From Pseudoalteromonas piratica (GTDB taxonomy: Bacteria; Pseudomonadota; Gammaproteobacteria; Enterobacterales; Alteromonadaceae), in NCBI RefSeq assembly GCF_000788395.1, contig NZ_CP009888.1:3120001-3184000 (forward strand): 64,000 nucleotides of DNA. Direction: 5' to 3'. Below are positions 1 through 9,195 of this stretch, one piece after another. Numbering within the stretch: position 1 is the first letter of the stretch; every line of letters begins with the position of its first letter. Below the pieces are notes generated by a model. It made no database searches, was not told where the DNA came from, and worked only from the letters and a program-made list of their open reading frames with translations. Both the position numbers and the translations under genes were made by a program.

Positions 1-318
1 TCCAAATAGGTTCACTAGGGCTTTTTTGAAGGGGGAAAAACGGCGGTAGAACACATCAACACGCACATGCTCATCATGTTTGAGTGCATAACTGCATCCC
101 AACATAAACAGATAGGCATGGAGATAAAGTACAGATTCTTGCAGTGCAATCCAGCCAAGGCTAAAACCATAGCGTAATAGCACAATAGCAAACATCAATA
201 TCACCATGGCAAAGCTAAACCAAGCAATGCTGCGCCCAATAAAATCAATAAATCTATCTATCTTATGCGCTATTTTGAGTAAAGTTGTTGAAGACGAATT
301 GGAACTGACTGCATCCAT
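1..318 (-). CDS. TRAP transporter small permease (DctQ-like), 3' part cut by the window edge
   Basis: Only the first 106 codons are present; the frame is open to base 1. After a polar N-terminus the protein has a hydrophobic segment at about residues 31-48 and a second around residues 62-75. It then has the stretch HDEHVRVDVFYRR, which is typical of DctQ/4TM subunits of tripartite ATP-independent periplasmic transporters. Such subunits pair with the large DctM permease and a periplasmic binding protein to import organic acids or related solutes. The partner genes would lie to the left of the window. The start at ATG 316-318 has no obvious Shine-Dalgarno, so it is provisional. The substrate cannot be inferred. 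Confidence 0.7.
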   Translation of the reverse strand, partial: MDAVSSNSSSTTLLKIAHKIDRFIDFIGRSIAWFSFAMVILMFAIVLLRYGFSLGWIALQESVLYLHAYLFMLGCSYALKHDEHVRVDVFYRRFSPFKKALVNLFG

Positions 319-370
319 GTTAATTATTATTATCGTTTCAAAAGGGAAAATGTAACACTTAATTAACAGG

Positions 371-407
371 GTTAAAAGTCCAACCTGTTAGGCTTTCTAG
401 GTTGGAC
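371..407 (-). terminator. Probable terminator of bolA
   Basis: A perfect 9-bp inverted repeat (GTCCAACCT at 378-386, AGGTTGGAC at 399-407) lies just beyond the bolA stop. On the minus strand it is followed by TTTT. The T tract is short, so efficiency is uncertain. Confidence 0.5.
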
Positions 408-435
408 AAGAGGACAAAGGCATAAGCCTTTTTAT

Positions 436-744
436 TTAAGAATCAAATTTAGAGCCACCTAAACATTTTGGCGAGTTTGGAATATCGGCATTTTGCCATT
501 GTGTTGGTGTATAAGTATGAATCGCCAGCGCATGAATATGGTGTGCTAATTCGTCCGCTAACACGTCATTGATCATACGGTGACATTGCAGTAAACGTTT
601 ACCTTCAAAGTCATTGCTAACAATGACCACTTTAAAATGCGACTCAGTGCCTCGGCTATGCATATGACTTTCATTTATCACTTCTAAATGTTCGTATGAA
701 AACGCGCTTTTTAGCTTAGACTCAATTTGCTCTAACATCGACAT
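436..744 (-). CDS. bolA: BolA family transcriptional regulator / Fe-S-associated protein
   Basis: The 102-residue protein resembles E. coli BolA across most of its length. It has the SHFKVV core, the HRMI(N)DVLADEL helix and the HALAIHTYTPTQW C-terminal strand. BolA proteins bind monothiol glutaredoxins through a [2Fe-2S] cluster and affect cell shape and stress genes. The length matches the family (about 105). The ATG at 742-744 is preceded by GAGA at a suitable distance; a second ATG two codons in is possible. In E. coli bolA also lies close to yajG and ampG, which are nearby here. Confidence 0.9.
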   Translation of the reverse strand: MSMLEQIESKLKSAFSYEHLEVINESHMHSRGTESHFKVVIVSNDFEGKRLLQCHRMINDVLADELAHHIHALAIHTYTPTQWQNADIPNSPKCLGGSKFDS

Positions 745-773
745 AATTTAATTCTCATTAAAAGTTTTCACCA

Positions 774-1385
774 TTATACGCCACAAACAGTGCGAAAAGT
801 CAGGTTTATTCGACCATCAACAACCCTTTTTTGCACCGGTAAAGAATGCTGGTAATTTTCCTGGCTGCGCCCCGTCATCAGCAAACAGCTACCATTAGCC
901 AGTGGCAAGTCGGTGACCTGCTTTGTACTATTTTCTCTTATTTTAAATTTACGTACAGCACCGAGTGAAATAGAAGCTATGGTTGGTGAAAAACCAAGCT
1001 CAGCTTCATTATCAGCGTGCCACCCCATTTTATCCTCCCCCGTTCGATACCAATTGAGTAAAACAGCATTAAATTGTGTGCTAAACCAATTGTTTAAAGT
1101 ATTTTTTAGGTTAAGCACACTGCCTTGCCACGGCTCAGGCAAAAACAACTGATTGGAGTAGCGATACCCTGTCCCCTCGTCCCCCATATAAATTTGTTTA
1201 CGGGGGATCTTGTGTTCCTTGTTAAAAACGGTAAGTGTAGGTTGTTGCCAATTAAGGCAGGCAAGTTGTTGGTACAAAGCATTTGCTTTTGATTCGGTAA
1301 TAAACTGCTCAAAATAATAAAAATCTGGCAAAACTTGCTTTGCCCTATTTATTCTTTCAATGCTGTTAGAATCATTCCAAGCCAT
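774..1385 (-). CDS. AlkB-type 2-oxoglutarate/Fe(II) dioxygenase (DNA or RNA dealkylation)
   Basis: This 203-residue protein carries the AlkB double-stranded beta-helix signature. H123 and D125 lie in the HADNE motif, the distal iron ligand H180 is in the QHSLP segment, and R192 and R198 are placed to bind 2-oxoglutarate (last in LTFRTV). The NWYRTGEDKMGWH stretch resembles the AlkB2/ALKBH2-3 group more than E. coli AlkB. Family members oxidatively remove methyl groups from damaged bases. It is divergent from rlmG, with only 40 bp between the two starts. The exact substrate is not visible from sequence. Confidence 0.88.
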   Translation of the reverse strand: MAWNDSNSIERINRAKQVLPDFYYFEQFITESKANALYQQLACLNWQQPTLTVFNKEHKIPRKQIYMGDEGTGYRYSNQLFLPEPWQGSVLNLKNTLNNWFSTQFNAVLLNWYRTGEDKMGWHADNEAELGFSPTIASISLGAVRKFKIRENSTKQVTDLPLANGSCLLMTGRSQENYQHSLPVQKRVVDGRINLTFRTVCGV

Positions 1386-1425
1386 GATAAACTATGCACC
1401 TTTACAACTAAATTTATAACGTGAT

Positions 1426-2595
1426 ATGTCGCAAGCCCCTTCAGACCAACAGGTAAATGAAATCGCACAACTAGGCGATAAAACCTATACGCTTTCTCGC
1501 TTTCCGCTTAAACAAAAAAATGCGAGTCTACAAGCATGGGATGCTGCTGACGAATATTTAGTTAATTATATTGAAGAAAACCTACAGGTCACAAGTAACA
1601 CAAACGTTCTTATTATTAATGATGGCTTTGGCGCCCTTGCATGTGCATTTAACCATACAACCATCTACCATTTAAATGATTCATTTGTTGCTGAACAAGC
1701 CGCTCAATACAATTTAGAGCAAAACCAGCTAAATAATGACAATACTGTTTTTCTAAAAAGTTTAGATACATTGCCTAACGAGATTGATTTAGTACTGATA
1801 AAAGTACCGAAAAACGCAGGCTACCTCACCTTTTTACTGAGCCAATTAAGCAAGATTTTAAAGCAAGGCACCCCGATTATTGCGGCTGGTAAGGTAAAAG
1901 ACATTCACTCATCTACTATTCAATTATTTGAACGCTTCTCAGGGCCAACAACAACCTCATTAGCGGTGAAAAAATCGCGTTTAATCTTGAGTAAACAACA
2001 CAACAAGCCACAAGAAAGTAAGTTTCCAATTACTTGGCCTCTTGAAAAAACGCAGTTTACCATCACTAACCATGCTAATGTCTTCAGTCGTGATTCATTG
2101 GATATAGGCGCTCGCTTTTTTATAAACTACTTGCCTCAAGGCAATAAAAAACAGCGCATTGTCGATTTAGGTTGTGGTAATGGTGTAATTGGTTTAACAA
2201 CGCTTGAACGCTGCCCTAATGCACAACTTACTTTTGTAGATGAATCAGCCATGGCGGTCGCATCTGCAAAACATAATGTTGCGACTAACTTACCGGAACA
2301 ACTAGAAAACTGCACCTTTTTGCACAATGACTGTCTGACAGGTGTCGAACATAACTCAGCGGATTTAATTTTATGTAATCCACCCTTTCACCAACAACAA
2401 GCCGTTACCGATCACATTGCATGGCAAATGTTTGTTGATAGCTTCCGCTGTTTACGTGAAGGTGGTGAATTACGTATTGTTGGTAACCGTCATTTAAATT
2501 ACCATGAAAAGTTAAAACGCCTATTTGGTGGCTATAAGCTATTAGGTTCAAATAAGAAATTCGTCGTTTTAAGCGCTAAAAAGAGAGCATTATAA
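1426..2595 (+). CDS. rlmG: 23S rRNA (guanine-1835-N2) methyltransferase RlmG
   Basis: The 389-residue protein matches the RlmG family, which has two related halves. The N-terminal half is a degenerate methyltransferase fold. The C-terminal half carries the SAM-binding motif VDLGCGNGVIG at about 246-256 and the catalytic CNPPFHQQ at 317-324. The segment HANVFSRDSLDIGARFF before motif I is also characteristic. RlmG methylates the exocyclic amine of G1835 in 23S rRNA. The stop is two bases from the next gene, so the two are probably cotranscribed. The ATG has only a weak ribosome site. Confidence 0.92.
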   Translation: MSQAPSDQQVNEIAQLGDKTYTLSRFPLKQKNASLQAWDAADEYLVNYIEENLQVTSNTNVLIINDGFGALACAFNHTTIYHLNDSFVAEQAAQYNLEQNQLNNDNTVFLKSLDTLPNEIDLVLIKVPKNAGYLTFLLSQLSKILKQGTPIIAAGKVKDIHSSTIQLFERFSGPTTTSLAVKKSRLILSKQHNKPQESKFPITWPLEKTQFTITNHANVFSRDSLDIGARFFINYLPQGNKKQRIVDLGCGNGVIGLTTLERCPNAQLTFVDESAMAVASAKHNVATNLPEQLENCTFLHNDCLTGVEHNSADLILCNPPFHQQQAVTDHIAWQMFVDSFRCLREGGELRIVGNRHLNYHEKLKRLFGGYKLLGSNKKFVVLSAKKRAL

Positions 2596-2597
2596 TC

Positions 2598-3158
2598 ATG
2601 AACTCAAAACTAAAAATCTCCCTTTTCACACTAACATTGGGTTTAATGGCTGGCTGTAGTTCAACAACGCAGCAATTTATTTTCAGCCCAAATTACACAC
2701 AAACCCATCAAAAATCTGCACAACAAGATGTCAGCTTATCTGTCAATGATAGACGTGCCAGCTTCACCACAGTGACCATTAAAAATAGTGATGGCACACA
2801 GGCACTTGCAGATAAGTACATTGCAGATTCAATTAAGCCAGCCATTGAGCAGGCATTAGCACAGGTTGGCGCTGACAATAGTGGCATGGGCAAAGCACTT
2901 GATGTCAACATTCAACAGCTAAACACTACAATTGTTCAACAGTTACATAAACACAGCACCACCACAAAAGCTGAGTTAGAGGTTGTAATTGAAACGACCG
3001 AGCATCGCTTTGCAAAGCGCTATAAGGGGAATAAACAAAGTGAAGCACCGCTTGGGTTTGATAAAGCTAAAATCGAACAACAAGTAAATCGACTTATTGA
3101 AGAAATGATTACCCGTATTGTGACCGACCCTGAATTTATTACTGCCGTTAATCGCTAG
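2598..3158 (+). CDS. YajG family lipoprotein
   Basis: The protein has 186 residues and a clear lipoprotein signal: a charged start, a hydrophobic run, and lipobox LMAGC with Cys at about residue 20. The mature part follows the YajG pattern of a short beta segment (VSLSVNDRRAS), a helix (IADSIKPAIEQALAQVGA) and a conserved C-terminal helix. The function of the family is unknown. In E. coli yajG is cotranscribed with ampG; here a cyclophilin gene separates the two. It starts two bases after rlmG and ends inside the ribosome site of the next gene, so translational coupling is likely. Confidence 0.8.
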   Translation: MNSKLKISLFTLTLGLMAGCSSTTQQFIFSPNYTQTHQKSAQQDVSLSVNDRRASFTTVTIKNSDGTQALADKYIADSIKPAIEQALAQVGADNSGMGKALDVNIQQLNTTIVQQLHKHSTTTKAELEVVIETTEHRFAKRYKGNKQSEAPLGFDKAKIEQQVNRLIEEMITRIVTDPEFITAVNR

Positions 3159-3169
3159 GAGCAACGTTT

Positions 3170-3790
3170 ATGAAATACATATTGACCCTATTACTTGTTG
3201 TTGCAAGCTTTGCAAGTAGCGCTAACCTGGTTAAAAAAGGTGAATTTATTCAAAAAGATAACGCCTACCCAATGGTCAAACTCACAACCACAATGGGCGA
3301 CATTGTAGTTGAACTTGATCGCCGAAAAGCACCGATTACTGTTAATAACTTTTTAGGATACGTGGTCGATGGTGGCTACGAAGATACTGTTTTCCATCGC
3401 GTTGAACATGATGCCGAACAAGAGCGAGACTTTGTTATTCAAGGTGGTGGCTATGATAAAAAATACGATGGCGCTTATATGGGCCCAGAAATTCCAAACG
3501 AGAGCGGCAATGGTTTAAAAAATGATATGTACACCATCGCAATGGCGTATCAAGATCGTAAGCCCCATTCAGCCACGCGCCAATTCTTCTTTAACATGAA
3601 TGACAATGATCATTTAAACCCAGGTCGAGAGTGGGGTTTTGCAGTATTCGGCTATGTTACTGAAGGTACTGAGACGCTTGATAAAATTATGCGTGTTGAG
3701 ACAGGTTGCCATGATAAACTTGGCTGGTGTTTTGTGCCAAAAGAACCCGTTGTTATTTTAAAAGCGCAAGTGCTTGAGCCTCTGCAATAA
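3170..3790 (+). CDS. Periplasmic cyclophilin-type peptidyl-prolyl cis-trans isomerase
   Basis: The 206-residue protein has a signal peptide (MKYILTLLLVVASFASSA) followed by a cyclophilin domain. Family landmarks are TTMGDIVVELD near 40-50, VFHRV at 74-78, FVIQGGG at 88-94 and ATRQFFFN at 135-142. Cyclophilins speed proline isomerisation during folding, and the signal peptide places this one in the periplasm. Extra residues around 81-87 and a Cys pair near the C-terminus (CHDKLGWC) are features of some gammaproteobacterial members. The ATG is preceded by TAGGAG nine bases upstream, overlapping the yajG stop. Confidence 0.9.
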   Translation: MKYILTLLLVVASFASSANLVKKGEFIQKDNAYPMVKLTTTMGDIVVELDRRKAPITVNNFLGYVVDGGYEDTVFHRVEHDAEQERDFVIQGGGYDKKYDGAYMGPEIPNESGNGLKNDMYTIAMAYQDRKPHSATRQFFFNMNDNDHLNPGREWGFAVFGYVTEGTETLDKIMRVETGCHDKLGWCFVPKEPVVILKAQVLEPLQ

Positions 3791-3834
3791 AACCATAAAT
3801 CGACAATAAAAATAACAGGTTAAACATAACAACT

Positions 3835-5190
3835 ATGGTTACAGTCTCGCAATACCTTAGCTATTTTAAAGATCGCCGATTAATTAACATTTTTGCCTTC
3901 GGTATCTCCAGTGGCTTTCCTTGGGTATTAATCGGCTCAGTTATGTCTGCCTGGCTTAAAGATGAAGGCCTTTCGCGTTCAATGATAGGTCTTTTTGGCA
4001 TTGTATTTGTATGCTATAGCATCAACTTTTTATGGTCGCCATTAGTTGATCGTGTAAAACTCCCTTTATTACACAAACGCCTTGGCCAACGCCGTAGTTG
4101 GATTTTACTAAGCCAAGTATGCATCTTGTTTGCAACACTGTGGTTAAGCCAAGTAGATATTCAAAATCAACTGTATTCTGTAGCGTTATGTTGCTTTGTT
4201 ATTGCACTGGCGGGGGCGACTCAGGATATTGCTATCGATGCTTTTCGTATTGATACACTCGATGAAAATGAAACCCACAAAACCACTGCAGCTGCAACAA
4301 TGGCAACATCTGGGTGGTGGACAGGCTATGCATTACTCGGTGCTATGCCTTTTTATATTGCGGATTTGCCAAGTTGGCAGTGGACACACGTATACTTTGT
4401 TTTAGCAATAGTTATGCTAACTCTGATGCTTGGGGTATTTTTTGCAAAAGAACCTAAATCAAATCGAGAGTACGTGCATAAAGCCCTTGAAGCTGAATTT
4501 ATTCAAAATGATTCATCTTTAACTAAACGCATTGGCGCATGGCTTTGGGTGACGGTTGCAGCTCCCATTCAGTCGTTTTTCTCTCGCAATGGCGTTAAAA
4601 CAGCCCTTGCCCTGCTCGCGTTTATTTTTCTTTTTAAAATTGGTGAAGCCTTTTTAGGTCGAATGTCGATTGTTTTTTATAAAGAGATTGGGTTTTCTAA
4701 CTCTCAAATCGCAACCTATTCAAAACTTGGTACTGGACTTATTACCATTGTTTTTGCCTTTTTAGGCAGTTTATTTAATTCACGTTATGGCATCGTTAAA
4801 GGCTTATTTATTAGTGGTATTGCCATGGCCGCGTCTAATTTAATGTTCTCATTAATTGCCATGGTAGGGCCAAAAGAAAGCCTCTATGCTATGGCAATTT
4901 TGGTCGATGGATTTACGCAAGCTTGGTCATTAGTTGCCATGGTCGCGTTTATCTCGATGCTGTGTGATCGCGCCTTTAGTGCTACCCATTATGCGCTATT
5001 AGCATCGCTTGGTAACTTAGGACGAACGTTATTGTCTGGTTCTTCTGGGTATTTGGTGGATTATCTTGAAGGAAATTGGGCGCTGTTTTTCTTAATTACA
5101 GCCTTGATGGTGATCCCATCATTAGTATTTTTATATGTGATAAAAGACCGTTTGATGGCCTTAGAAACTGATTTTTATAAAAAACAATAA
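3835..5190 (+). CDS. ampG: AmpG-like muropeptide permease (MFS)
   Basis: The 451-residue polytopic membrane protein has about 12 hydrophobic segments. AmpG-like landmarks are the start GISSGFPWVLIGSVMSAWLK, the DRVKLP...LGQRRSW loop, and GATQDIAIDAFRID in the fourth to fifth helix region. AmpG imports GlcNAc-anhydromuramyl peptides for cell-wall recycling and, in bacteria with ampC/ampR, feeds beta-lactamase induction. It lies downstream of the yajG-like gene, as in E. coli, where the two are paired in the opposite order. No ampC or ampR is visible. Spacing to the cyclophilin gene is 44 bp. Confidence 0.87.
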   Translation: MVTVSQYLSYFKDRRLINIFAFGISSGFPWVLIGSVMSAWLKDEGLSRSMIGLFGIVFVCYSINFLWSPLVDRVKLPLLHKRLGQRRSWILLSQVCILFATLWLSQVDIQNQLYSVALCCFVIALAGATQDIAIDAFRIDTLDENETHKTTAAATMATSGWWTGYALLGAMPFYIADLPSWQWTHVYFVLAIVMLTLMLGVFFAKEPKSNREYVHKALEAEFIQNDSSLTKRIGAWLWVTVAAPIQSFFSRNGVKTALALLAFIFLFKIGEAFLGRMSIVFYKEIGFSNSQIATYSKLGTGLITIVFAFLGSLFNSRYGIVKGLFISGIAMAASNLMFSLIAMVGPKESLYAMAILVDGFTQAWSLVAMVAFISMLCDRAFSATHYALLASLGNLGRTLLSGSSGYLVDYLEGNWALFFLITALMVIPSLVFLYVIKDRLMALETDFYKKQ

Positions 5191-5230
5191 TGCATCCATG
5201 CATCATTATGAACTATTTTGAAGCGAATGA

Positions 5231-5470
5231 TTATTCACTTTTTAAAATAGTTAAGCCTTCAATTGGATCAATTTCAAGCGCTTGGCAGTAGCGAATAAAC
5301 TCAACCACATCTAAACGACGTTCTTGATTTTCAATTTTACCAACAAATGAATGTGGCGTGCCAAGTACTTGTGCAAGGCTGCGCATCGTGTGGCCTTTTT
5401 CTTGGCGCTTTACTTTAAGCCATTGTGTTAGGCGCGAATTCTCTTCAGATGCAACCGTTTTCCCCATCAT
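5231..5470 (-). CDS. Small XRE-family helix-turn-helix regulator
   Basis: The 79-residue protein is essentially one Cro/CI-type helix-turn-helix domain. The recognition region reads MRSLAQVLGTPHSFVGKIENQERRLD, followed by the usual VVEFIRYCQALEIDP helix. There is no extra sensing domain, so it probably acts as a dimeric DNA-binding protein with an unknown target. The start is well supported: AGGAGA lies eight bases before the first of two adjacent ATG codons. It is convergent with ampG, and no toxin partner is visible beside it. Confidence 0.85.
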   Translation of the reverse strand: MMGKTVASEENSRLTQWLKVKRQEKGHTMRSLAQVLGTPHSFVGKIENQERRLDVVEFIRYCQALEIDPIEGLTILKSE

Positions 5471-5822
5471 GTTTACTTCTCCTATTGATGATTGGAAATA
5501 CTTATTTTATCTACCAAACAAAACCACACTTAGAATATTGATTAAAATATACAATATCTAGTATAAATTTTAGTTAAGACATTCTACCTACTTTGAGTAA
5601 TTGCCCTACAAATTTTGCGGTTAATCCACAAAGAATAGCGATTAAATGCAAAAAACAGAAGTATTTAATATAAGTAATTATTTATCTTGCATAAAAATTT
5701 ACTATTTTATAGACAGCGGTGTCACCCTTAATCACTAGCATAATAGACGCTTTAGTTGCATTGCTGGCACGATTTAATATTTTGCTATACCCTATAAAAA
5801 CAATAACTAAGAATTCATTTCT
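5471..5822. other. Intergenic region, AT-rich, no gene seen
   Basis: These 352 bases between the divergent XRE gene and the small membrane protein hold no convincing reading frame. They should contain promoters for both. Candidate -10 and -35 hexamers are too ambiguous in this AT-rich stretch to name. Confidence 0.4.
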
Positions 5823-5999
5823 ATGATTAGACTGTTTTTTCTTTTACCAATTTTATTATGTATCGCGTGGTTTTACTTTTTAAAAGTAAATAACGTTCCT
5901 TTGAAACAAGGAAAGAAAGGCTTTTTTTACATTTTAGCTTTAAGTGGCGTTATTTTAGGTTTCTTCACCTTAATGCTACATGTAACAAAAACAGATTAA
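5823..5999 (+). CDS. Small membrane protein of 58 residues, function unknown
   Basis: A short frame begins ATG ATT AGA and ends with TAA at 5997-5999. The product starts MIRLFFLLPILLCIAWFYFL, has a basic linker (KQGKKGF) and a second hydrophobic segment (FYILALSGVILGFFTLML). It would be an inner-membrane protein with two helices and both ends on the same side. A strong terminator follows four bases after the stop, which supports it being a real transcription unit. The ribosome site is weak. I do not recognise the family. Confidence 0.65.
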   Translation: MIRLFFLLPILLCIAWFYFLKVNNVPLKQGKKGFFYILALSGVILGFFTLMLHVTKTD

Positions 6000-6003
6000 G
6001 ATA

Positions 6004-6029
6004 AAAGAGCATCATTCGATGCTCTTTTT
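6004..6029. terminator. Bidirectional Rho-independent terminator
   Basis: A 10-bp stem (AAAGAGCATC at 6004-6013, GATGCTCTTT at 6018-6027) with loop ATTC has T runs on both strands. It serves the small membrane protein on the plus strand and the RND pump gene on the minus strand. Confidence 0.88.
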
Positions 6030-6069
6030 AATTACAAGGTAAAAGTGAAGACAGCCAGTTGAATGCGAA

Positions 6070-9000
6070 CTAGCTTGCCAGTTTATGTTTCACAATTTCT
6101 GCTTCTGGGTATTTAACAGACTTTTTCCTTAGTGCTAATAAGCAAGGTGTTAAAACCAATGTTAATACCGTCGCAAATGCCAACCCACCAGCCACAGCAG
6201 TAGATAATTGCACCCACCACTGTGTTGATGGTGCGCCAAACGCAATTTCGCGGTTAAACAAATCAATATTAATTTGCAGAACCATTGGCATTAAACCAAG
6301 AATAGTAGTAACGGTTGTTAATAATACCGGTCTTAAACGCTGTGCACCTGTACGAAGTATCGCTTCATGCTGCTCCATTCCCTGTCTGCGCAACACATTA
6401 TAAGTATCAATTAATACAATATTATTGTTCACCACAATCCCAGCGAGCGAAATGACCCCAATGCCCGACATAACAATGCCAAACGGCTGCTGCAAGATAA
6501 TCAATCCTAAAAACACGCCAACCGTAGAGAACAGCACCGCGCTTAAAATCAACATTGCTTGATAGAAACTATTAAATTGCGTTACCAAAATAATACCCAT
6601 TACAAACAACGCAACCAAGAAAGCTTTTTCCAAAAACACCATTGATTCGTCTTGCTCTTCATTCTCACCACGTACTTTAAGCTTCACGCGGGGATCTAAC
6701 CCTTGTGCTTCAAGCTGTGCTTGCAAACGAGGTAATGCTTTAGAGAGTTGTTGCCCAGCTTTAACATCAGCATTTACAGTCACCACGCGATGACTGTCAA
6801 CACGGTTAATGGTATCCACTTTTTGTACAGCTTTTCGTTCAATAAAGTGTGTAATCGGCACCTGACCATGTTGCGTTTTTACACGTAAGGTTTCTAATCG
6901 GCCCAAATCACGTTTATCAGCGGGGAAACGTACACGAATATCAATTTCATCATCCACATCATCAGGGCGATATTCGCCAAGCTTAAGACCATTTGTCACC
7001 ATTTGAACATTGGCACCTAACATGGTTGCATCAGCACCAAAGCGTGCTGCATCTGCTCGATTAAGCTTTAATTGCCACTCAATACCAGGTTTAGAGCCTG
7101 AATCATCGACATTGACAAACGCGCCATCATTTTCAATTGCATTACGAATACGACGCGCTTCTTCATTGAGCACATCAGGGAATTTCGAACTGAGTTCAAT
7201 CGATAAATCTTTACCACCACCTGGACCATTTTCATCTTTCCGGATCTCAATTTCTACCCCAGCTAAATCTGCGGTATTGCCTAGAACTTCCTCGATAATT
7301 TGATCCGCCGGACGGCGTTTATCCCAATCTTTTAGATTCATACGCAATGAACCAACGATGTCTTTGCCGCCAGAGCGAGAGTAAAGCGTTTTTATGCCAT
7401 CAACAGTTAGTATGCGTTGCTCTATGTCTTTCATGATTTGATCTTTTTCATAAATCGACAAATCACCGTAACTACGCACTTTTAAATTGATACCATTGGG
7501 TTCAACGTCAGGAAAAAACTCGACACCAAGGCCAGACATACCGTAGCCAACAAACACTAAAATTGAAAAGCCGATAGCAGCAAACAAGCTTAACAGTGGA
7601 CGTCTTATTGCGCGATCCAGTAGACGAACATAGCGCCCTGTAACCCCTTCTAATTCAGTTAAGTTTCCCTCTTCTGAACGTAATAAGTTTTGCTTTTGTT
7701 CATCTCTAAGCGGACGCACTTTACCAATCAAGCTTCCAATGGTCGGAACAAATACAAGCGCCATGAGTAAGGATGCTGATAAAGTAGCAATTAGGGTAAT
7801 AGGTAAGTATTTCATAAACTCACCCATCATACCTGGCCAAAAAATTAACGGAGCAAATGCCGCTAACGTAGTGGCAGTTGACGCGATTATTGGCCATGCC
7901 ATACGCTTTGCTGCAACCGCATAGGCTTTTTTACGCGGCATCCCTTCGCTCATCATACGGTCGGCAAATTCACTGACAACTATAGCGCCATCAACCAACA
8001 TACCCACAGCCATAATCAAAGCAAAAAGTACAACAATATTAACCGTTAAACCAAATATCGCTATTACTAAAATACCTGTTAAGAACGACCCCGGAATTGC
8101 CACACCAACTAAAAAAGCTGAGCGCGTGCCAAGAATTGCAATAATTACAATGACCACCAACAGTACGGCAGACAGTACATTATTTTGTAAGTCTGACAGC
8201 ATATCTTTCACGTCTTTACTCATATCTCCGGTGTAAGTCACCTTAATATGATTTGGCCAGATGGCTTTGCTTTCTTCGACTTTGGCTTTTACTTGATCAA
8301 CCGTGTCTATAATGTTTTCGCCTGCACGCTTTTTCACTTCTAATGAAACAGCTTGCTGGCCATTAATACGGGCAATCGAATTAGGGTCTTTGTAAGAGCG
8401 CCTAATTTGCGCCACATCCATAAAGCGTACGACTTTATCACCCGACACTTTAACCGGTTGTTCCATTACATCTTGAATGGTTTCAAAAACCGAGGGAATT
8501 TTTACCGCAAAACGGCCTTTACCTGTATCTAATGTGCCCGCAGCAACCAAGCGGTTATTATTAGTGAGCAAACTGTAAATATCATTTTGGTCAAGACCAT
8601 ACGACTCCATCAAAAGTGGGTCGACAACAATCTCAACCATGTCTTCACGCTCACCACCTATTTCCACTTCAAGTACGCTCGAAATAGACTCAAGTTCATC
8701 TTTTAAATTACGCGCAATAGTAAGTAAGCCGCGCTCTGGAATGTCTCCAGATAATGTAAGGGTGATTGTTGGTTGCTGGTCTTCCATCAGTACTTCATGT
8801 ACTTCAGGCTCTTCAGTTTCAGAAGGCAGCTTGGCTTTCGCCAAAGATACCTTATCGCGCACATCAGCAAGTGCTTCTTTTGGATCAGTACCAGCAAAAA
8901 ATTCAAGTGTGACAGAAGCATGCCCTTCGCTGGCAACGGCTGTCATTTCTTTAACACCTTCAATGGCACGTAATTCAATTTCCATTGGCCTAACTAATAG

Positions 9001-9186
9001 GCGCTCAGCATCCTCTGGTGATATGCCATCATGCACGATTGAAACGTATATAAACGGAATAGTGACATCCGGATTCGATTCTTTAGGTATGTTTTGGTAA
9101 GTCACCCAACCTGAAATAATTAACAATATAAAAATTGATAATACGGTACGGGTGCGACTCAATGAGGCATCAATTAAAGTACGCAT
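6070..9186 (-). CDS. RND family efflux transporter, permease subunit (AcrB-type)
   Basis: The 1038-residue protein has the RND plan: a TM helix at 12-30, a large periplasmic loop to about 330, a TM bundle, a second loop and a final TM bundle. Such proteins form the inner-membrane trimer of tripartite pumps and export drugs or other hydrophobic compounds by proton exchange. TM4 reads GMLVDGAIVVSEF. The first acidic residue of the AcrB pair is kept (D399), but the second, AcrB D408, is Gly400. TM10 reads GIVVNNNIVLID, with Asn where AcrB has Lys940. The membrane fusion gene is 9 bp upstream in the same operon. No outer-membrane channel gene is nearby. The substrate is unknown. Confidence 0.93.
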   Translation of the reverse strand: MRTLIDASLSRTRTVLSIFILLIISGWVTYQNIPKESNPDVTIPFIYVSIVHDGISPEDAERLLVRPMEIELRAIEGVKEMTAVASEGHASVTLEFFAGTDPKEALADVRDKVSLAKAKLPSETEEPEVHEVLMEDQQPTITLTLSGDIPERGLLTIARNLKDELESISSVLEVEIGGEREDMVEIVVDPLLMESYGLDQNDIYSLLTNNNRLVAAGTLDTGKGRFAVKIPSVFETIQDVMEQPVKVSGDKVVRFMDVAQIRRSYKDPNSIARINGQQAVSLEVKKRAGENIIDTVDQVKAKVEESKAIWPNHIKVTYTGDMSKDVKDMLSDLQNNVLSAVLLVVIVIIAILGTRSAFLVGVAIPGSFLTGILVIAIFGLTVNIVVLFALIMAVGMLVDGAIVVSEFADRMMSEGMPRKKAYAVAAKRMAWPIIASTATTLAAFAPLIFWPGMMGEFMKYLPITLIATLSASLLMALVFVPTIGSLIGKVRPLRDEQKQNLLRSEEGNLTELEGVTGRYVRLLDRAIRRPLLSLFAAIGFSILVFVGYGMSGLGVEFFPDVEPNGINLKVRSYGDLSIYEKDQIMKDIEQRILTVDGIKTLYSRSGGKDIVGSLRMNLKDWDKRRPADQIIEEVLGNTADLAGVEIEIRKDENGPGGGKDLSIELSSKFPDVLNEEARRIRNAIENDGAFVNVDDSGSKPGIEWQLKLNRADAARFGADATMLGANVQMVTNGLKLGEYRPDDVDDEIDIRVRFPADKRDLGRLETLRVKTQHGQVPITHFIERKAVQKVDTINRVDSHRVVTVNADVKAGQQLSKALPRLQAQLEAQGLDPRVKLKVRGENEEQDESMVFLEKAFLVALFVMGIILVTQFNSFYQAMLILSAVLFSTVGVFLGLIILQQPFGIVMSGIGVISLAGIVVNNNIVLIDTYNVLRRQGMEQHEAILRTGAQRLRPVLLTTVTTILGLMPMVLQINIDLFNREIAFGAPSTQWWVQLSTAVAGGLAFATVLTLVLTPCLLALRKKSVKYPEAEIVKHKLAS

Positions 9187-9195
9187 AGATAACCT

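Noticed and set aside
8639..9100. 153-codon plus-strand frame opposite the RND gene
   Set aside because: It is a low-complexity serine-rich frame mirroring the codon pattern of the real gene, with no domain or ribosome site.
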